A stretch of 64,000 nt of DNA from Icerya purchasi (GCA_039619475.1 CM077115.1:26549083-26613082), one strand, 5' to 3'; shown: positions 36,873-50,049, numbered from the stretch's first letter. The notes: generated by a model from the letters alone, not told the origin. Made by a program: numbers and translations.

Positions 36873-38700
36873 GAATTTCAAATTGAATTCCGGAGATGGT
36901 CTTTTCTATTTTATTCGTTATGCCGAAAAGGATACTCGGTAAATTACCGAAAAGTGAACGTGTGAACATTAGTTCGTTAATATACGTGGAACAAGCAAAA
37001 TACCTCATGGCACGCGTTACAGATTGGTGTTCGATTGAAGATGAGAGTTTGGCCAAAACCGAGCCCAAGCTAATACAATTCTATATTTTTGATTATTTAC
37101 TTTTTACCATATACGTAACTTTTTTGTATGCAGTATATTTGGTTTCAGATTTGATCGTTTTTTTTTTTTAAATTTTACTAAGTAACAATTTAGAATTCTG
37201 AAAAACAATTTTAATTATTACATAAAATTAAGTGTACGTCTTCAATATGTCGAGTACACTTCACTTCTAAACGGGAAAAGTGAAAGTAAAATTTAATAAA
37301 ACTGTTTTAAAAAAAAATGACCGACTGCGGTCATTTACTTTAAAAATTTAATAAAAGCAGAGTAAAAAGTACAAATCAATTACAAGATATTTTACAGTCA
37401 AATATACCTTAAATGGGAGAGATCACTATGATTATTTTTAAACAACATTAATACTGATTAGAGCCTCAGTATGAAATTCAAATTACAACAATAATTAAAA
37501 ATTGCATTAAATATTCCCAATGTATTCAATACTTGGTTTATAGAAAATGAATGATTGTGCTAGTATATTCAAAGTGGTTTTTTAATTGTTCAAATTTGGG
37601 AATTTGGTGTACCAAGACCCTAATTAAGGTGTAAGTGTTGTTTAGTAATAATCATAGTAATCTTTTCTTTATGAGAGAGAGTATATTTTGCCGTAAAGTA
37701 CAGTACCTTTTATCGGGTAATATCTTTTTTTACTTTTTAGCGTATTTTTATTAAGATTTATAGATCTTGAAGTTGGAATTAAAAAAAAACAGATTTTTTT
37801 ATAACTTTTAGCATAAATAATTTTGAACAGACCAACTTAAAAAAAAGAAAAATAGATGCTACTTTCGGTACTGCGTAGGGCTGGGAATTGGTTTAAGAAT
37901 AGAATGTTCAAGTTCGATCAGCTATAAGCTTGTAAATCGCGCATTGGGGGTTTCAAATTCATTACTTTTATTCGGATCTATATTTGCATAAACTAACGCT
38001 GGTAATACTTAAAGTCATTTGCGTTCGTTGCCTATTTAAAATTATGGGGCATACAGACTACTCAGTGTACAGTACTCTCCGATACTTTTCTAATATAGCG
38101 GTAATTGATTTGGCGTTAGGCTAGAAAAACATTTTCTCGATAGATTTTCATTTTATTATCATTAGACATTTTTATATAATTTTTTTTTAAATTTTACAAA
38201 CTTTTAAACATAATTATTTCTTTATTTTTAACACCCTCTCAACCGGCACACCACTCACCACAATCAATTTCTAGTTGCTCTTGCAATCGGTGTATAGACT
38301 GTAAAATTTTTCTGCACAGAACATGATTGTTATAGACATGTTTCATCTTTCTCATTTTTGATATCCGAGTGATGTACAGTTAAATTTCTTCTACTGTTTA
38401 TCCTACTCATCTGTTTACGAGTATTGTTAAACATTTTTCCTTTAATTGTCTTTTGGAGTATTCTGATTTGACGGTTTACTGAGTAAACTGTGTATCAAAC
38501 TCTATCCAGCAATCTTCCAGATTAGCAGAGTAGACAGTCGTCTTTCATTTATATCTGTTTCCATTTTATATGTAAAAATGGAAGTCGAAAAATGTGCCTG
38601 TCTGTTGTTTCTGCTAGTATCAAAATGTATTGGATTTTGATTTTCTTAATTAATTAGAGTTATTCCCACTGAAATTTTAATTCATGAAAAAGGAGGCGAA
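36873..38700. other. AT-rich intergenic sequence with pieces of a dispersed foldback family
   Basis: GAATTCTGAAAAACAA...ACATAAAATTAA at 37194-37260 recurs at 59237-59300. TATCGGGTAATATC...ACTTTTTAGCG at 37708-37776 resembles 60050-60115. No gene is supported here. The frames at 36829-37171 overlap on both strands without motifs. Confidence 0.5.
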
Positions 38701-38704
38701 CAGT

Positions 38705-39026
38705 AATGGTTTTATTGAACCCTGTGTAGGAAAGAGACGGTATTTTTAGAGTTCATTAAAAAATAAGTCAAAGTCCTTATTTTGCAATTTGCATAACAAT
38801 TAGTAATTATTTTGTCGATAACCAACGTTCTATAAACTATAAGATTCATTACATAACCATTTCCAAATGGTTTTATTGAACCCTGTGTAGGAAAGAGACG
38901 GTATTTTTAAAATTTATTAAAAAATAAGTCAAAGTCCTTATTTTGCAATTTGCATAACAATTAGTAATTATTTTGTCGGTAACCAACGTTCTATAATCTA
39001 TAAGATTCATTACATAACGATTTCCA
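38705..39026. repeat. 161-bp tandem duplication, two copies
   Basis: Units 38705-38865 and 38866-39026 begin AATGGTTTTATTGAACCCTG and differ at only a handful of positions, so the duplication is recent. No coding signal. Confidence 0.95.
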
Positions 39027-40170
39027 AAGTAAAAAAAAAAAAGACAGAATACATTTTATTATCGAATTAATATTTAATGATTAATTAAATTACTGAAAGC
39101 AATGTGATTTTCCGAAATGAAACTCAGTTGACTATAATGAACAATTTGACAAAGGGGCGGTACAAATTTACGATCCTTGACGCGGAAACAATATAGAAAC
39201 GGTATTAAATGACTACGTAATAAAAATTAAATATTTAAATTCGTAGTTTCTCAGCAAACTTTAATTTTATAGTAAGTTATTCAACTTAAAAATTCAATTT
39301 TATTAATTTATTTTGTTTAAATCTTACAAAGTGTACCTTTCGCAGATATTTCTAATTTATACTCTCCCTCCTAATGCAATATAAATTTAGTTCTTTGGAC
39401 TTTGTTGTGAGAGGTCCTTTTGACTTCCATATTAATAATATTCTATAATTTTTATAGAAGAGTCGATTCTAATTTACTATGCCATTTTTCGTAGAAGTTT
39501 ACTGGGCATTCGATAAAAGAACGTTACAAAAAAATATTGCACAATTTTCAAATTACCTGCGGTGGAAAACGGTGATATACATACATATGCTATGAAGTAA
39601 AAGTATTGAAAATAAAGATCAGCTTGACAACGTCGTATATTTTATTTTATGAAAAGTTTATAAAATTATTGCGTAACCTTTTTTTGGTTAGCGATTGTAT
39701 TATTAGCCCGTGCATTTTTGCCGTAAGTTTAATTCGTTTAATTTATCGTCGTTTACAATTCGAATTCGTTCAAACTCGAAATGCATATAGCGCCGGTAAA
39801 TGAACGAACTAAAATCAAATTAACCCTAACATTAGGTAGCAACAAGGAAGAAGACGAAATTTACAAAATACTAGGAACAAGTGAATCTAAAAAAAATTTC
39901 ACATGAAATAAATAATGGTGTTAAAATTATCATACCTTAGTAAGCCGCATACTAAAAATTTGTGAAGAACGCCCCTGGATATTTGTTCTAAGAAATAAAA
40001 TTCCGCAGTATAATGCGAGAAAATGCCTTTCGAGAACCATATTTCGAAATATTATTCTGAGCTTCATGCTGCGAATGTTTTTTTTGGGGGGGGGGGGGGG
40101 CTTTAAACTCAAGTTTCATCCATCGTCTGTTTCTTTCACCTATTAATCTCAATTGTCTGTTATGCTATGA

Positions 40171-41060
40171 CTATACCAATGTCTTACTTCTTACGGAATC
40201 ATAGATTGCATGATATGTAATCGGTATTGAAAGGATATAATTCATATTATATGGACACGGGATATTCAGTAATAATAACGCTCGATGGAGATCAGAAATG
40301 TGCGAAGTGCAATAGGAACATTTTAAGAACATGTGATCTGCATCAGCCATTTTATCTAAGTCCCTTGGATGAGTGCAGAACGGGGAATGAATCCAACAGA
40401 TTTTATATAGAAAAGCAGGCGGCATATTTGTCCCAGTGCGTAATCTATAGATTGCTACATAGAAATATCTTGTAGAGATGTTCGAGTACGACAACTGGGA
40501 ACACCATGGTTTGGCAGGGATATTTTTTTGAATCTTTTTATAATATTTGTTAGTATATGGATTGCGTCACAGAGCCTCCCAATATTCTTTATGCATTAAC
40601 CTGATTATACCTAATTAATCCTCGGATGGGATATGCTGTAGAATCCTACAATTACCAACCGCGTTCCTAGCCCAGTTGTCGGCAACCTCATTCCCATATA
40701 TACCCACATGGGCCGCGGAATTCACGTAAATTGCACTGATAGGCCGGAGCTAATATGTAATTTAATTTATAATTAAATGCCATTTTTGACAGAGACATCA
40801 AACAATTTTTCGAGTCCGATATAATCAAAATATTTTTGCCGTTAGCAGAAGTTAACATGAACGTTAAAGCTCGTGCCACCGCTATGCATTCCGCCCTATA
40901 AATTGAAGCCAAACGAGGTAGAGGAAATTTTTTAATGACGCCTAGTTGTGGAATGACGATTTCCGCACCCACTACATCTTCCTTTTTTGAACCATCCGTA
41001 TACATATGTTCGATATACCGCGTGCGGAACCCCGAAAATGTATCCTTTTGAATGATTTAC
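40171..41060 (-). pseudogene. LINE RNase H and C-terminal fragment
   Basis: The - strand has an RNase H domain: MYTDGSKKEDVVGAEIVI (first catalytic Asp), then YRAECIAVARALTFML (Glu) and ILIISDSKNCLMSL (Asp) at 40690-41010. After a frameshift comes a degraded GIYGNEVADNWA-like end. A Cys/His tail (FLYKICWIHSPFC, ADHMFLKC) follows at 40171-40494. It belongs to a different RNase H-bearing LINE family from 26640-30430, since the tail differs. Confidence 0.75.
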
Positions 41061-41399
41061 AGTTGCATGGGTATACTTGGGATCACTCGGAGGAAGGGGT
41101 TCATTCATCATCTGTATGAATAGTCGAATCGGAAGTAACAGTTCGGCGAGTAGTCGGAAGTAACGTTGGGAAGTATGCGAACAAGCACTAGAACGAAATA
41201 TTAGTAGTACCAAATAGCTACAAATCAGATTAGCAGCACATTTTGTGTGGAGGAGGTAATGCAAATTTTTCTTTGATAAATTTACCTTCATCGAATTGAA
41301 CAGTTTAACTCTTACCTCCTTTTTAAGAGGCGTCGAATTTTTGTCGTAACAGCGTACAATAACTTCACAACAAGAGTAATATTGTTTCATTTGATAATT

Positions 41400-42300
41400 T
41401 TAACTTAGTAAATGTATATTTCCGGGGATTTCAAATAAACGGAGCCGTAATAACAAACGTCCACAACTTAAACATTGGTATTGTAGTTTAGGAGAATGAA
41501 AATTAAAATTTTATCTGATTATATAATTAATTAGTGCAATTTCTTCCTTAAATGTAATTTGCCAGGAATCTGTGTGCTAAAAGTGGACAAACTAATTTAT
41601 TAAAGTGCGCTAATTGCGTCGCTGGTTCTAATCACTGCATTTGTTATTAGAGATTCCGTCGTAGTAGAATAGTCAAGACATCGTTCGGGCAGGATTTCCA
41701 ATAATTCGGAAGGTAATAATAACATTCTCGGACCTACGTTGAAGAACAACATGAAAATAGTGCAACTTGTCCAGATAATTTGATTAGCTTAGGCAGTGCA
41801 TCGTGTCTAACCATATTTTAATGATACGTACCTTCAATTAATTGCCTGAATGCTGTTAAATCGATTCTAATTTAATTGAAAAAGTAAGCGTACCGATATT
41901 TTTAAGCATCGATTTTAATTTTTCATTACAAATTTTACAGAAATAACGATAATTAAATAATTAGTAAATCTGATAAACTACATCATTTAGTTGACAAACT
42001 GCAAGCACATAACGGTGGCTTCTAAGGCCTTAATGGAAAGTAATTCCGGGGAGAGTATTTTACTATGTTCAGAAACGATGTATTTCGTATTATTAGCGGG
42101 CTTGTGAGGAACTGTAAAACGGCGTATTATGATACACACATTTTACCTTTCAAGCGTTTATACTACTTACAGGCTTTCTGTTAACATTAAATTATATAAT
42201 ACCTGAGTTATTCTAATAGTACTTCAAATCCTATCACGCGTATCTAACAATAGTAACACTTTAGATAATCGGAGTGATTCTATGCGATTTGTTATATATA
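41400..42300. other. unassigned AT-rich sequence
   Basis: No repeat pair, splice-bounded frame or transposon motif was recognised. Confidence 0.4.
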
Positions 42301-42326
42301 TAAACTTCATACTAATAAGGTTTTAT

Positions 42327-43155
42327 TCAAGACTTGCTATCCTTAGTAAATGGCGCTGATAAAATCATCTTCTTGTTAAGGCGAGAATGCAGAGAACGGA
42401 ATATGGCAAATGGCAGCGGTACCGATAGAAGGAGAGAAATCGGTGTGTAAAGGAGAGTCGGTGATTTTAAAAGTGTAAGACTGGAGTGTAGAAGAATGAC
42501 CGTCACATTCGTAAAGAAAACTGGTAAATCGGGAAGTGAGTTTGCAGAAAGCTCATCAATTGAGAGAGAGGAAAAGCGAGAAATAAATTTAGAAGGGGAA
42601 TTTGAATTTTTTGGTTTACGTAAAGTGGAAGATTTAGGTGAAGGACAAGAGCGAAGAACGGTAAACTGTTGAAGGGAACAGTGATCGAGGCAAATTAGCG
42701 TGAATGATAGATCGAAAAGCCGAAAAATTATTTTTATGCCTAGAAGCCTCTTGGAAAGATGCATTTTCGAAAAAGCTACAATACATTCTATTCCACTTAA
42801 TGTCTTCCGGGGGAGTGGGGGCAGCTACGACTGTAAAACAATGGATCGTGTACAGTTGCAACACAAGTAGGAGGATTTTGAAGATTAACTCATTCGAAGA
42901 AGGAATGTTTGCAAGAGTAGTGGTGGAAAATTGTCTTGTATTATGGTCAAAAAGTAAACATTTCAACCATAGACAGTAGGCGACCTCAGGAAAAGGACTT
43001 GAAAACGAAGTTTGAAGATGGAAATGAAATTGACGAAGATGGTCTCTCGGCGAATTTACTTTTTTGTCTATTTTCACGGTAAGTACATATTTCCCTCTGG
43101 ATAGAATGCGTCTAATGAAGGATACAAGAATAGGCGATTGAAGACTTTCCAACAA
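42327..43155 (-). other. two overlapping unassigned open frames (173 and 145 codons)
   Basis: The frames 42634-43155 and 42327-42764 on the - strand are offset by one register. They share a Ser/Leu/Phe-rich composition like the pyrimidine-rich LINE at 26640. No motif is recognised. They may be ORF1 or 5' parts of a dead LINE; a host exon is not excluded. Confidence 0.3.
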
Positions 43156-43799
43156 ATTAAGAATTGACGCTTGATGTTATAACACCCGTTTTATGTGTAA
43201 AGAAGGAGCGAAAGCTTTTAAATTATGCTTAAAAAATTAATTTGGGTTAGCCAACGAAGATTTTTATAACCGAGAATGCAAAGAAATTGAAGAGTTACCA
43301 AAAACAACGACATTGTACATCAGAAATGCGTGTGAAAATAAAGTTTAAATTGAAATTGTATAAAAACGAGAGCGACTGCGTTAAAAAGAAAAAAAAAAGA
43401 ATCAGATGGATTTGAGAAAAACGAAGTTCGAAATATCTGCATGGATTATGTAGGTCGTCTAATGAAGATATAAACAAACCAGCGAAAGTTAAGGTTAAGA
43501 ATAAAACGAAAAAATGCACACCTACATAGAAAAATGTGAATTAAATAGAGAAATTAAAAGAACTGGAAAAGCGGTGACTGATGCAATGAATCTGATTAAT
43601 CATCAGAAATATGATGTGAAACACTGCGGGGTAGTTTCTCGGAAGTTTTAACGAACTTAACTTGACCTCAATACTAACAAAAAATTGCTCAAAACATCGA
43701 CCACTCGCTACAGTGAGCCACGACGTTTTAAAGCTTTTACCAGCAATCAGAAACCACAGATTTGTACGTAAAATAGAACAACGAGTAAGACGAAGTTTG

Positions 43800-45365
43800 A
43801 TTTCATATATCATCTTCTTCTTCTTCTTCTTTTTAAGAGCCTTGCTCTTGTCTTGTAGCTTGATTATCCTTTTCCATTTTTTTCTGTCTTGTGCTGTGTT
43901 CTTAATATTATTATGTTTGATTTTTGTCTGTTGTATCCATTTAAGTCGAGGTCTGCCTCGTTTCCTCTTCCCCTCTAGTTTCCCTTCTATTATTGTCGTT
44001 ACGAAGGTGTTGTGGCGCAGTATGTGTCCCAAAAATCTGTCTCTTCTTTGTTCCAAAATTTTTATCAGCTTCCTTTCATTTCTTTATTTGTTTTCTTCTG
44101 CGTCCATGAAATATTTAAAATGCGGCGCCATCCCAACATTTCAAAGGCCTCCAATCGGTTTTTAAGATTCTTTGTTAATACCCATGTTTCCGAACCATAT
44201 AACAACACACTCCATATGTAAGTCTTCATTAATCTTTTCCTTGTACCTAGTTTGACCTTTTTGTTGAATAATTCTCTCTTTTTCATGAAAGTTTGTTTGG
44301 CAATTGCTATTCTTGTTCTTACTTCTATACCACTTCTTCCTTCTTGTGTTATAATACTTCCCAAGTATCTAAAATGATTTACTTGTTCTAATATTTCTTT
44401 GCCTAACTTTATCTGTGCCTTTTTTTCATTAATACTAGCTATTAATTTTTTTTTTTGTTTTTCCTTTATTTATTTTTAAATTTAATTGTTCCAAGTTTTT
44501 TTGTAATGTTAGTAATTGCTCTTGTAGTTGCTCTTCACTTTCAGCTATTAACGCAATATCGTCCGCAAATCTTAAGCAGTGTATTTCTTCTCCGTTTATT
44601 TTCACTCCTTTAGTCTTTTCTTTCATCGTTGTAATTGGTTCTTCTATTATTAAATTAAGAAGCATAGGCGATAACGGACATCCCTGTCTTACTCCTCTTT
44701 GTATTTTTGCCTTTTCACTGTACTCTCCGATTCTTATTTCCATCTTTTGTTCCTTATATAATTTCCATATAATTTTTCTATCATTGTGGTCTACTCGTAT
44801 TTCTTCCAATTTTGAGAATAATGTTCTCCATGTTACACGATCAAAGGTTTTTTCTATGTCTACAAAAGCTATGTATAGTTCTTCCCTTAGTTCGATTTTT
44901 TTTTTCTGTAATTAGCCTTAATGCCAATATAGCCTCTCTGGTTCCCTTTTCCCTTCTGAATCCATATTGGTCTCTACTTAACGTTTCTTCTATTTTATTT
45001 CTTATTCTTTTCATTATAATTTTTTTTATTATTATTTTTGAGGTATGCGATATTAAGTTTATTATCCTATATTCTGAGCACAATCTCTTGTATGTAATTT
45101 TTTAGGTATTGTTATCACTGCATTGGTTTTGAAATCTTGTGGCAGTTTACCTTGCTCATAACATGTTTTTATTAACTCGTATAATTCTTCCTGAGTTCCT
45201 TCATCGGTCGTTTTTAATAAATCGGCTGGTATGTTATCTATGCCTGGCGCCTTTTTATTTGTTGGCTCTTTCAATGCCAGATCAAATTCTTCTCTCATTA
45301 TTCCAGGTCCTCTTTCGTCTCTTCCCTCTCTGTAATCGTTTGTTTTTATTTCTTGCATATTTTCC
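43800..45365 (-). pseudogene. LINE reverse transcriptase with (AAG)n tail
   Basis: Read from 45365 downward: KKAPGIDNIPADLLK, then EYRIINLISHTSKIIIK and DQYGFRREKGTREAI, motif B RGVRQGCPLSPMLLNL, the catalytic LRFADDIALIAES (FADD at 44558-44569), then MGSIITQEGRS, SVLLYGSETWVLT, RFLGHILRHN and EGKRKRGRPRLKW. The 3' end is an AAG-repeat tail at about 43812-43840. Only a few frameshifts separate five long frames, so it is younger than its neighbours. The GHILRHN...GRPRLKW tail resembles RTE-like or related clades. Confidence 0.88.
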
Positions 45366-45389
45366 TCTCCTTAGACAGGGGTTAAAGGC

Positions 45390-46260
45390 GCCCCATAATA
45401 CTACTAAAAGTGACCATACGAAGAACTTTAAACATAAATCGAGATGTGTTAGAATGCTTCCGTCAATTTTGAGAGAGAGAGTGGAGCATTTGAAATCAAT
45501 TGAAATAATGATTAACGATATTCAACTTTCGTAAAATATCTCTACATTGAGAGCAGAAATCAAGTTAGGAGGCGAATAACTCTGCAACATTAACGAAGGA
45601 GTCAAATAGGGATATCCATTTTACGCTTTTCAGTGTACGTACGGAGGAAATAATGAAATGCTCGGAGGAAATGAATACGATAGAATTCAAAATAAACGGA
45701 CGATTAATAAACATTACGTACGCGGACGATAAAAGAACACCGAATGTTATAAATAAAGAAGGAAAATGAAAATAAATACAAACAAAACAAAAATCGACGG
45801 CATACGCAAATATAAATATAAGAGGGACAACACAGTTCGAGTATGTAAAAGAGTATCGATATTTAGAAGTATTGATACGTAACGGCGAACGTGATGACTA
45901 TAAAATGCGAAATAGGCATTTGCAAATTCGGAAAAAATGTACCACCGATGAATTGAACATGGAGATGGAGCAACCAATATTACGAGGTGTTATGCGCGTA
46001 CTGCAATATTCGACCGATGTTCGGGGACAATTAATGCCGACTGTAAAGAATTGATGCCGTTGAAATGTGTTCTAAAAATCCTGCGGACGAAACAAAAACC
46101 GCGAAGTCATGGAACAGATGTGTGAAGTGGACAAACTGCAACTAGCCGATAATATAAGAAGAAGAAAATTTAAATCCACGCAAAATTCGAGGAAAAGGTT
46201 TGTCCAATCTGGCAACATAAGGTGAGGAAATTCAAGGAAATACTCTCTAATAAGAGAAAA
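45390..46260 (+). pseudogene. second, older LINE reverse-transcriptase remnant
   Basis: On the + strand, with many stops: a motif-B-like GVK-GYPFYAF, NITYADD near 45713, VKEYRYLEVLIRNGE near 45855, and a degraded KCVLKILRTK block near 46055. These match the palm and thumb order of RTE/CR1-type LINEs. It begins where the opposite-strand LINE (43800-45365) ends, so that element may be inserted into it. Confidence 0.6.
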
Positions 46261-46942
46261 AAAAAGCTAGAATTGACAACTAGAAAAATGCGGGAATTCA
46301 AAACTTTTTTTAATTAACCAATCGGATGTCGGAATTTATAGTATTCGTGACGTTCAACCTGCCGAATGGGAGCTGTAACAATAATTAATAACGACGCGAT
46401 AAACCACGGCAAAATAATGGCTGTTCTCAGTATTATGGTCAGGTGAATTATATTCAGTTATAATAGTGTAAGGTCACTAAGATTAAAATAGCGGAGAGGC
46501 GATATAATTAAAAATGGAATTGTCAACTATTAACGTAATTATTACTACTATTGTTAATTATAGTACGAGTATATTAAAATTGTCAAAAATTTCGCTTTGA
46601 TATTAATTCTTAATTTCTAGGTTCGTAATATTGTGTTTAACCTATATGCCAATATATATATATATATGTAGGAATGTTCATGTTCACATTAATATGTAGA
46701 TTTCGACGTTGCCCAATGTGTACACACACGTATGTATGATATCGATAGATGTAATTCCTAAAAATATTTTGCTTGCCTGTGCGGGTTTAGTATATTTTAA
46801 ATACATATTTATGGGGTTCGAATGTGTTTTTGTGAATGTAAATGTTCAGATATATTTGCTCGATTATACGATTCCTTTGAAATAGATTGAAATTGCGTAT
46901 AAGTTTTGATTATTGTTGCTGTTAAGATGCTAATTACTAGTA

Positions 46943-47986
46943 CAGTCGACTCGCGATTATCCGGATTAATTGGGCGGCCAGCCGGTCCGGATAGCAAAAA
47001 ATCCGGATACGCCGCAGTTCAAGGTTAAATACTGCAAATTAAATGAAAAAATGCAAATTAACTTATCCTATTAAAAAATAAACATGAAAATTAACTTACG
47101 GTGGTGCATTAGCTAGTTTTTAAAGAAGTCTGTAATTAAGGTCTGTGTCTTTCGCTGCATTCTTTTCCTTGTCGATATATTTCGCCATTTGCGCCGGTGA
47201 CGCTTCCTCCTGTTGAGGTACTCCAGCGCTACTTCGATCGCCTTCAGTCTTTCATCGTGTGGTATAACACTTTGAAGGGGCTCGTTATTCATATTTTCTT
47301 CAACTGGATCCTCATTATGATATCTTCATCTGCCATTTCTTCGATCTCGTCGCTGCCCATCCATTCCGTAACGTCGCCGGTATTACTCTACCTGGAATAA
47401 TTTTGATTACAGAAACAAGCTTCTCGTTGTCTTTTGAACTGTACAAATCACATTGTTTGTCAATTTCATCCTATTTATCACTGACTTTATGATTTAATAA
47501 TATTTTCCACGACCGCACTAGTGCTGTAGAACTAATCTCTTCCCATACGTCAGTTTAACCTCAAGTGATGATAACATCAAGCATATCAACTGATTTTAAA
47601 GCAACCTGATAGTACTTATCATTTTCAACGCTTGATATTAGTCTGGTGAGAAGGCGGCGTCGGTATCTTTTTTACGGTCTCTAGGATTCCTTTGATTCAT
47701 CGGTTGACAAACCGATGTAACGTTTGCTGGAAGAAACATTGCGCTTTTATATTACCATCTTCTGTAACCCTTCAGTTTCCGGATTGGAGCATTGTCGAGA
47801 ATAAGGATTGCTTTTGTCGCTAACCGTTTGTCAGACAAATGTTTCGCAACTGCGGGCACAAACTCTTTGTGAAACCAAGTTTTAACAATTTCACAGCATC
47901 TTCATTTGCAGCGAATGTAAACAAATATTCAAATACGTACTGCATATAGTTGTGGATTTTATAAAAGCGCTTTGGCTTTTTCTTCT

Positions 47987-48017
<31 letters not shown>

Positions 48018-48085
48018 TTTTTTTAAATCGATCCGGATAATACAGAGTCCGGATAAACGTGATCCGGATAATCGCGAGTCGACTA
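46943..48085 (-). mobile_element. Tigger/pogo-like DNA transposon, internally deleted, with decayed transposase
   Basis: The 24-bp termini start CAGTCGACTCGCGATTATCC (46943 on) and match the inverse of 48062-48085 except at the outermost base. TA flanks both ends. On the - strand a DDE_1 fragment reads LATKAILILDNAP (catalytic Asp), FLPANVTSVCQPMNQ, then ALEYLNRRK and the C-terminal TLITDFFK typical of Tigger/Jerky proteins. The DNA-binding N terminus is missing and frames are broken. Confidence 0.88.
47985..48020. repeat. TTTA microsatellite inside the Tigger-like element
   Basis: About nine TTTA units near the 5' end (- strand) of the transposon. Confidence 0.9.
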
Positions 48086-48606
48086 TATATAGTTATCTTC
48101 AATATTAACTGTATTATAATTATTATTCGGTCATTTTATCCGGTAAAAAAGAATACTATAAACATATGAATAGAAACATTTGCGAATATGAAAGGTGGTA
48201 CATTTATTTGTTATCAGTGTGAGGTATTTTCATATGCCTTTTTAAAAATGGAAAACGTGAGTTACCCGCAGAATAAGAGAATAAATTTGTTTTCTTACAC
48301 ACTTTTTTCTGTTTCACATTAAATTATTGGTCGCCAGGGCCGTATATGGTGGGGGGGAGGGGTTCAGGGTTCAAACCCTCTTCGAAATGTCTGCGAAATA
48401 ATAACTGCTTGAACTAAATGGACCGAAATTCAGAATAAATTTATTTCTCTTCAATTTTCGACAAAAAAAAGAAAATTGAAATTTTAATGAATTCTATGGA
48501 AACGATTATTTTTTATTTGTTTTTATTGTAGTGTTCAAATATTGCATATCCAATAATTTACTACGAGGCGGTTTAGTGTACTATTTATAAATAAATATAT
48601 TTCATG

Positions 48607-48611
48607 ATAAT

Positions 48612-48652
<41 letters not shown>
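48607..48652. repeat. CA/TA microsatellite
   Basis: ACACACAC passing into TA repeats. Confidence 0.9.
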
Positions 48653-48654
<2 letters not shown>

Positions 48655-48769
48655 ACCCCTCCTGAAATTTTAGTCTAGATACGGCCCTGCTAGTCTCCAC
48701 ATCATTGTTTTGCTCTCTTGTGCTTTTCGTTTTTCTTTTTTTTTTATCAAGTCATTCTTTAATTTTTGT

Positions 48770-49060
48770 CATCTGTCATCTTCGGTTTGATCATAACTTA
48801 CTTTCTTCCTATCTTTTTCGTTTTTCTCTTATTTCCTCTCCATTTTGTTCTTTTCACGCAGATGATTGCAGTTCAATTTGCAACACCAATCATATTTTTT
48901 TTGAATGTTCCGCTTACAGCTCTTAAGCCTTTCTCTTCCTATCCCTCTATAACGCTTTGTTCATTCGTTCGCTCCCTGTATCTCCTATTGTCGTTATGAT
49001 TGTTTCCTTCCTTTCGTTAAATTGTAATCGTATTGAATTTAGTTTCTTTTGCAACTGATG
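48770..49060 (+). pseudogene. 3' fragment of the I-group LINE family
   Basis: The + strand reads FDHNLLSSYLFRFSLISSPF, then CNTNHIFFECSAYSS, matching the Cys/His tail of 26640-30430. Upstream reverse transcriptase is absent. Confidence 0.7.
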
Positions 49061-49326
49061 ATTTCTCGAGTTGTTGCGCTGGGACAGTACCTTCGGTAGT
49101 GATCAACAGTTCAGCAATAACTTGTTTTCAACAATTTTTACAGAGAAGTTCTCTTATTATCCCTTGTTGTCAATTTTTTTTTTTATTCTCTTGCCAACCA
49201 CCACAACAATATTTAGTTTTTTACCGACTTCCAAAAAGAATGAGATTATATGTTTTCTTTTATGTTTGTTCGCGCATAGCTTATATTCATGTGATCGATT
49301 TTACTGATTCCTTGTCTATTAGAAAG

Positions 49327-49919
49327 TAGTGATGAGTAAGTTCGTTATTTCTTCGGATACGGATCCGGAACTGAATTGCAGGTTCGAGAGCTGCATCCCG
49401 GATACGTATCTATTGAGCCCAAATAGATCCGATATTTATGTACGCACTCAATACCGGCATTAGTTAGCACTGGTTGTCGACGCACTGTTACCAATGTTAG
49501 GTTTACGTCTGTTAGAGAGAGAGAGAGAGAGAGAGAGAGAAATTTCCAAATAAGCTAGTGTAGAAGTACATAATCACTACAAAAAGGAAAAAAAACAACG
49601 ATAGAAGACTTTTCTTTCTAACTCCAAACTTATCATTTTTCACTTTTCTAGCTGATCTGGCACATTTCTGCTCAAATATTCGTATGAAATGCAGAAAAGG
49701 ATAGACGGTCTATTCTCCCCTGTTCGAGGAGGTCTATATTTTAGCTTCTATAGCGGAACCGTATGAACCTTGATCTGTATAACATTAATCGACTCAGCTT
49801 GTATTTGCTGGGTCAGAATTGTGGATCCTGGTCCGGAACTGTAGTCGGAATTATATCATCAACTTCGGTGAGAGATACGGATCCGCAGGTACGTATCCTT
49901 TCGGACCTACTCATCACTA
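49327..49919. mobile_element. non-autonomous hAT-type element (593 bp) with 8-bp target-site duplication
   Basis: The termini are TAGTGATGAGTAAGTTCG and, inverted, TAGTGATGAGTAGGTCCG (16 of 18 match), which fits the hAT pattern YAGNGNTG. Flanks are TTAGAAAG (49319-49326) and TTAGATAG (49920-49927), 7 of 8 identical. Subterminal motifs GGATACGGATCCGGAACTG and ATACGGATCCGCAGGTACG recur near both ends, as expected for transposase binding sites. There is no transposase. It contains a GA microsatellite at 49510-49541. Confidence 0.88.
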
Positions 49920-50049
49920 TTAGATAGTAGATCATTCAGCGATGGTAGCATGTGAGTATTGATAAAAATCAGTGAACATAAACACTAAATATTCGTCAAA
50001 AACTTGAAAAAATATGATCCTTTTAGATATACTCTTATTAATGTAACAG

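Noticed and set aside
43662..44165. 167-codon + strand open frame, and other + frames at 44012-45534
   Set aside because: They are antisense shadows of the - strand LINE reverse transcriptase at 43800-45365.
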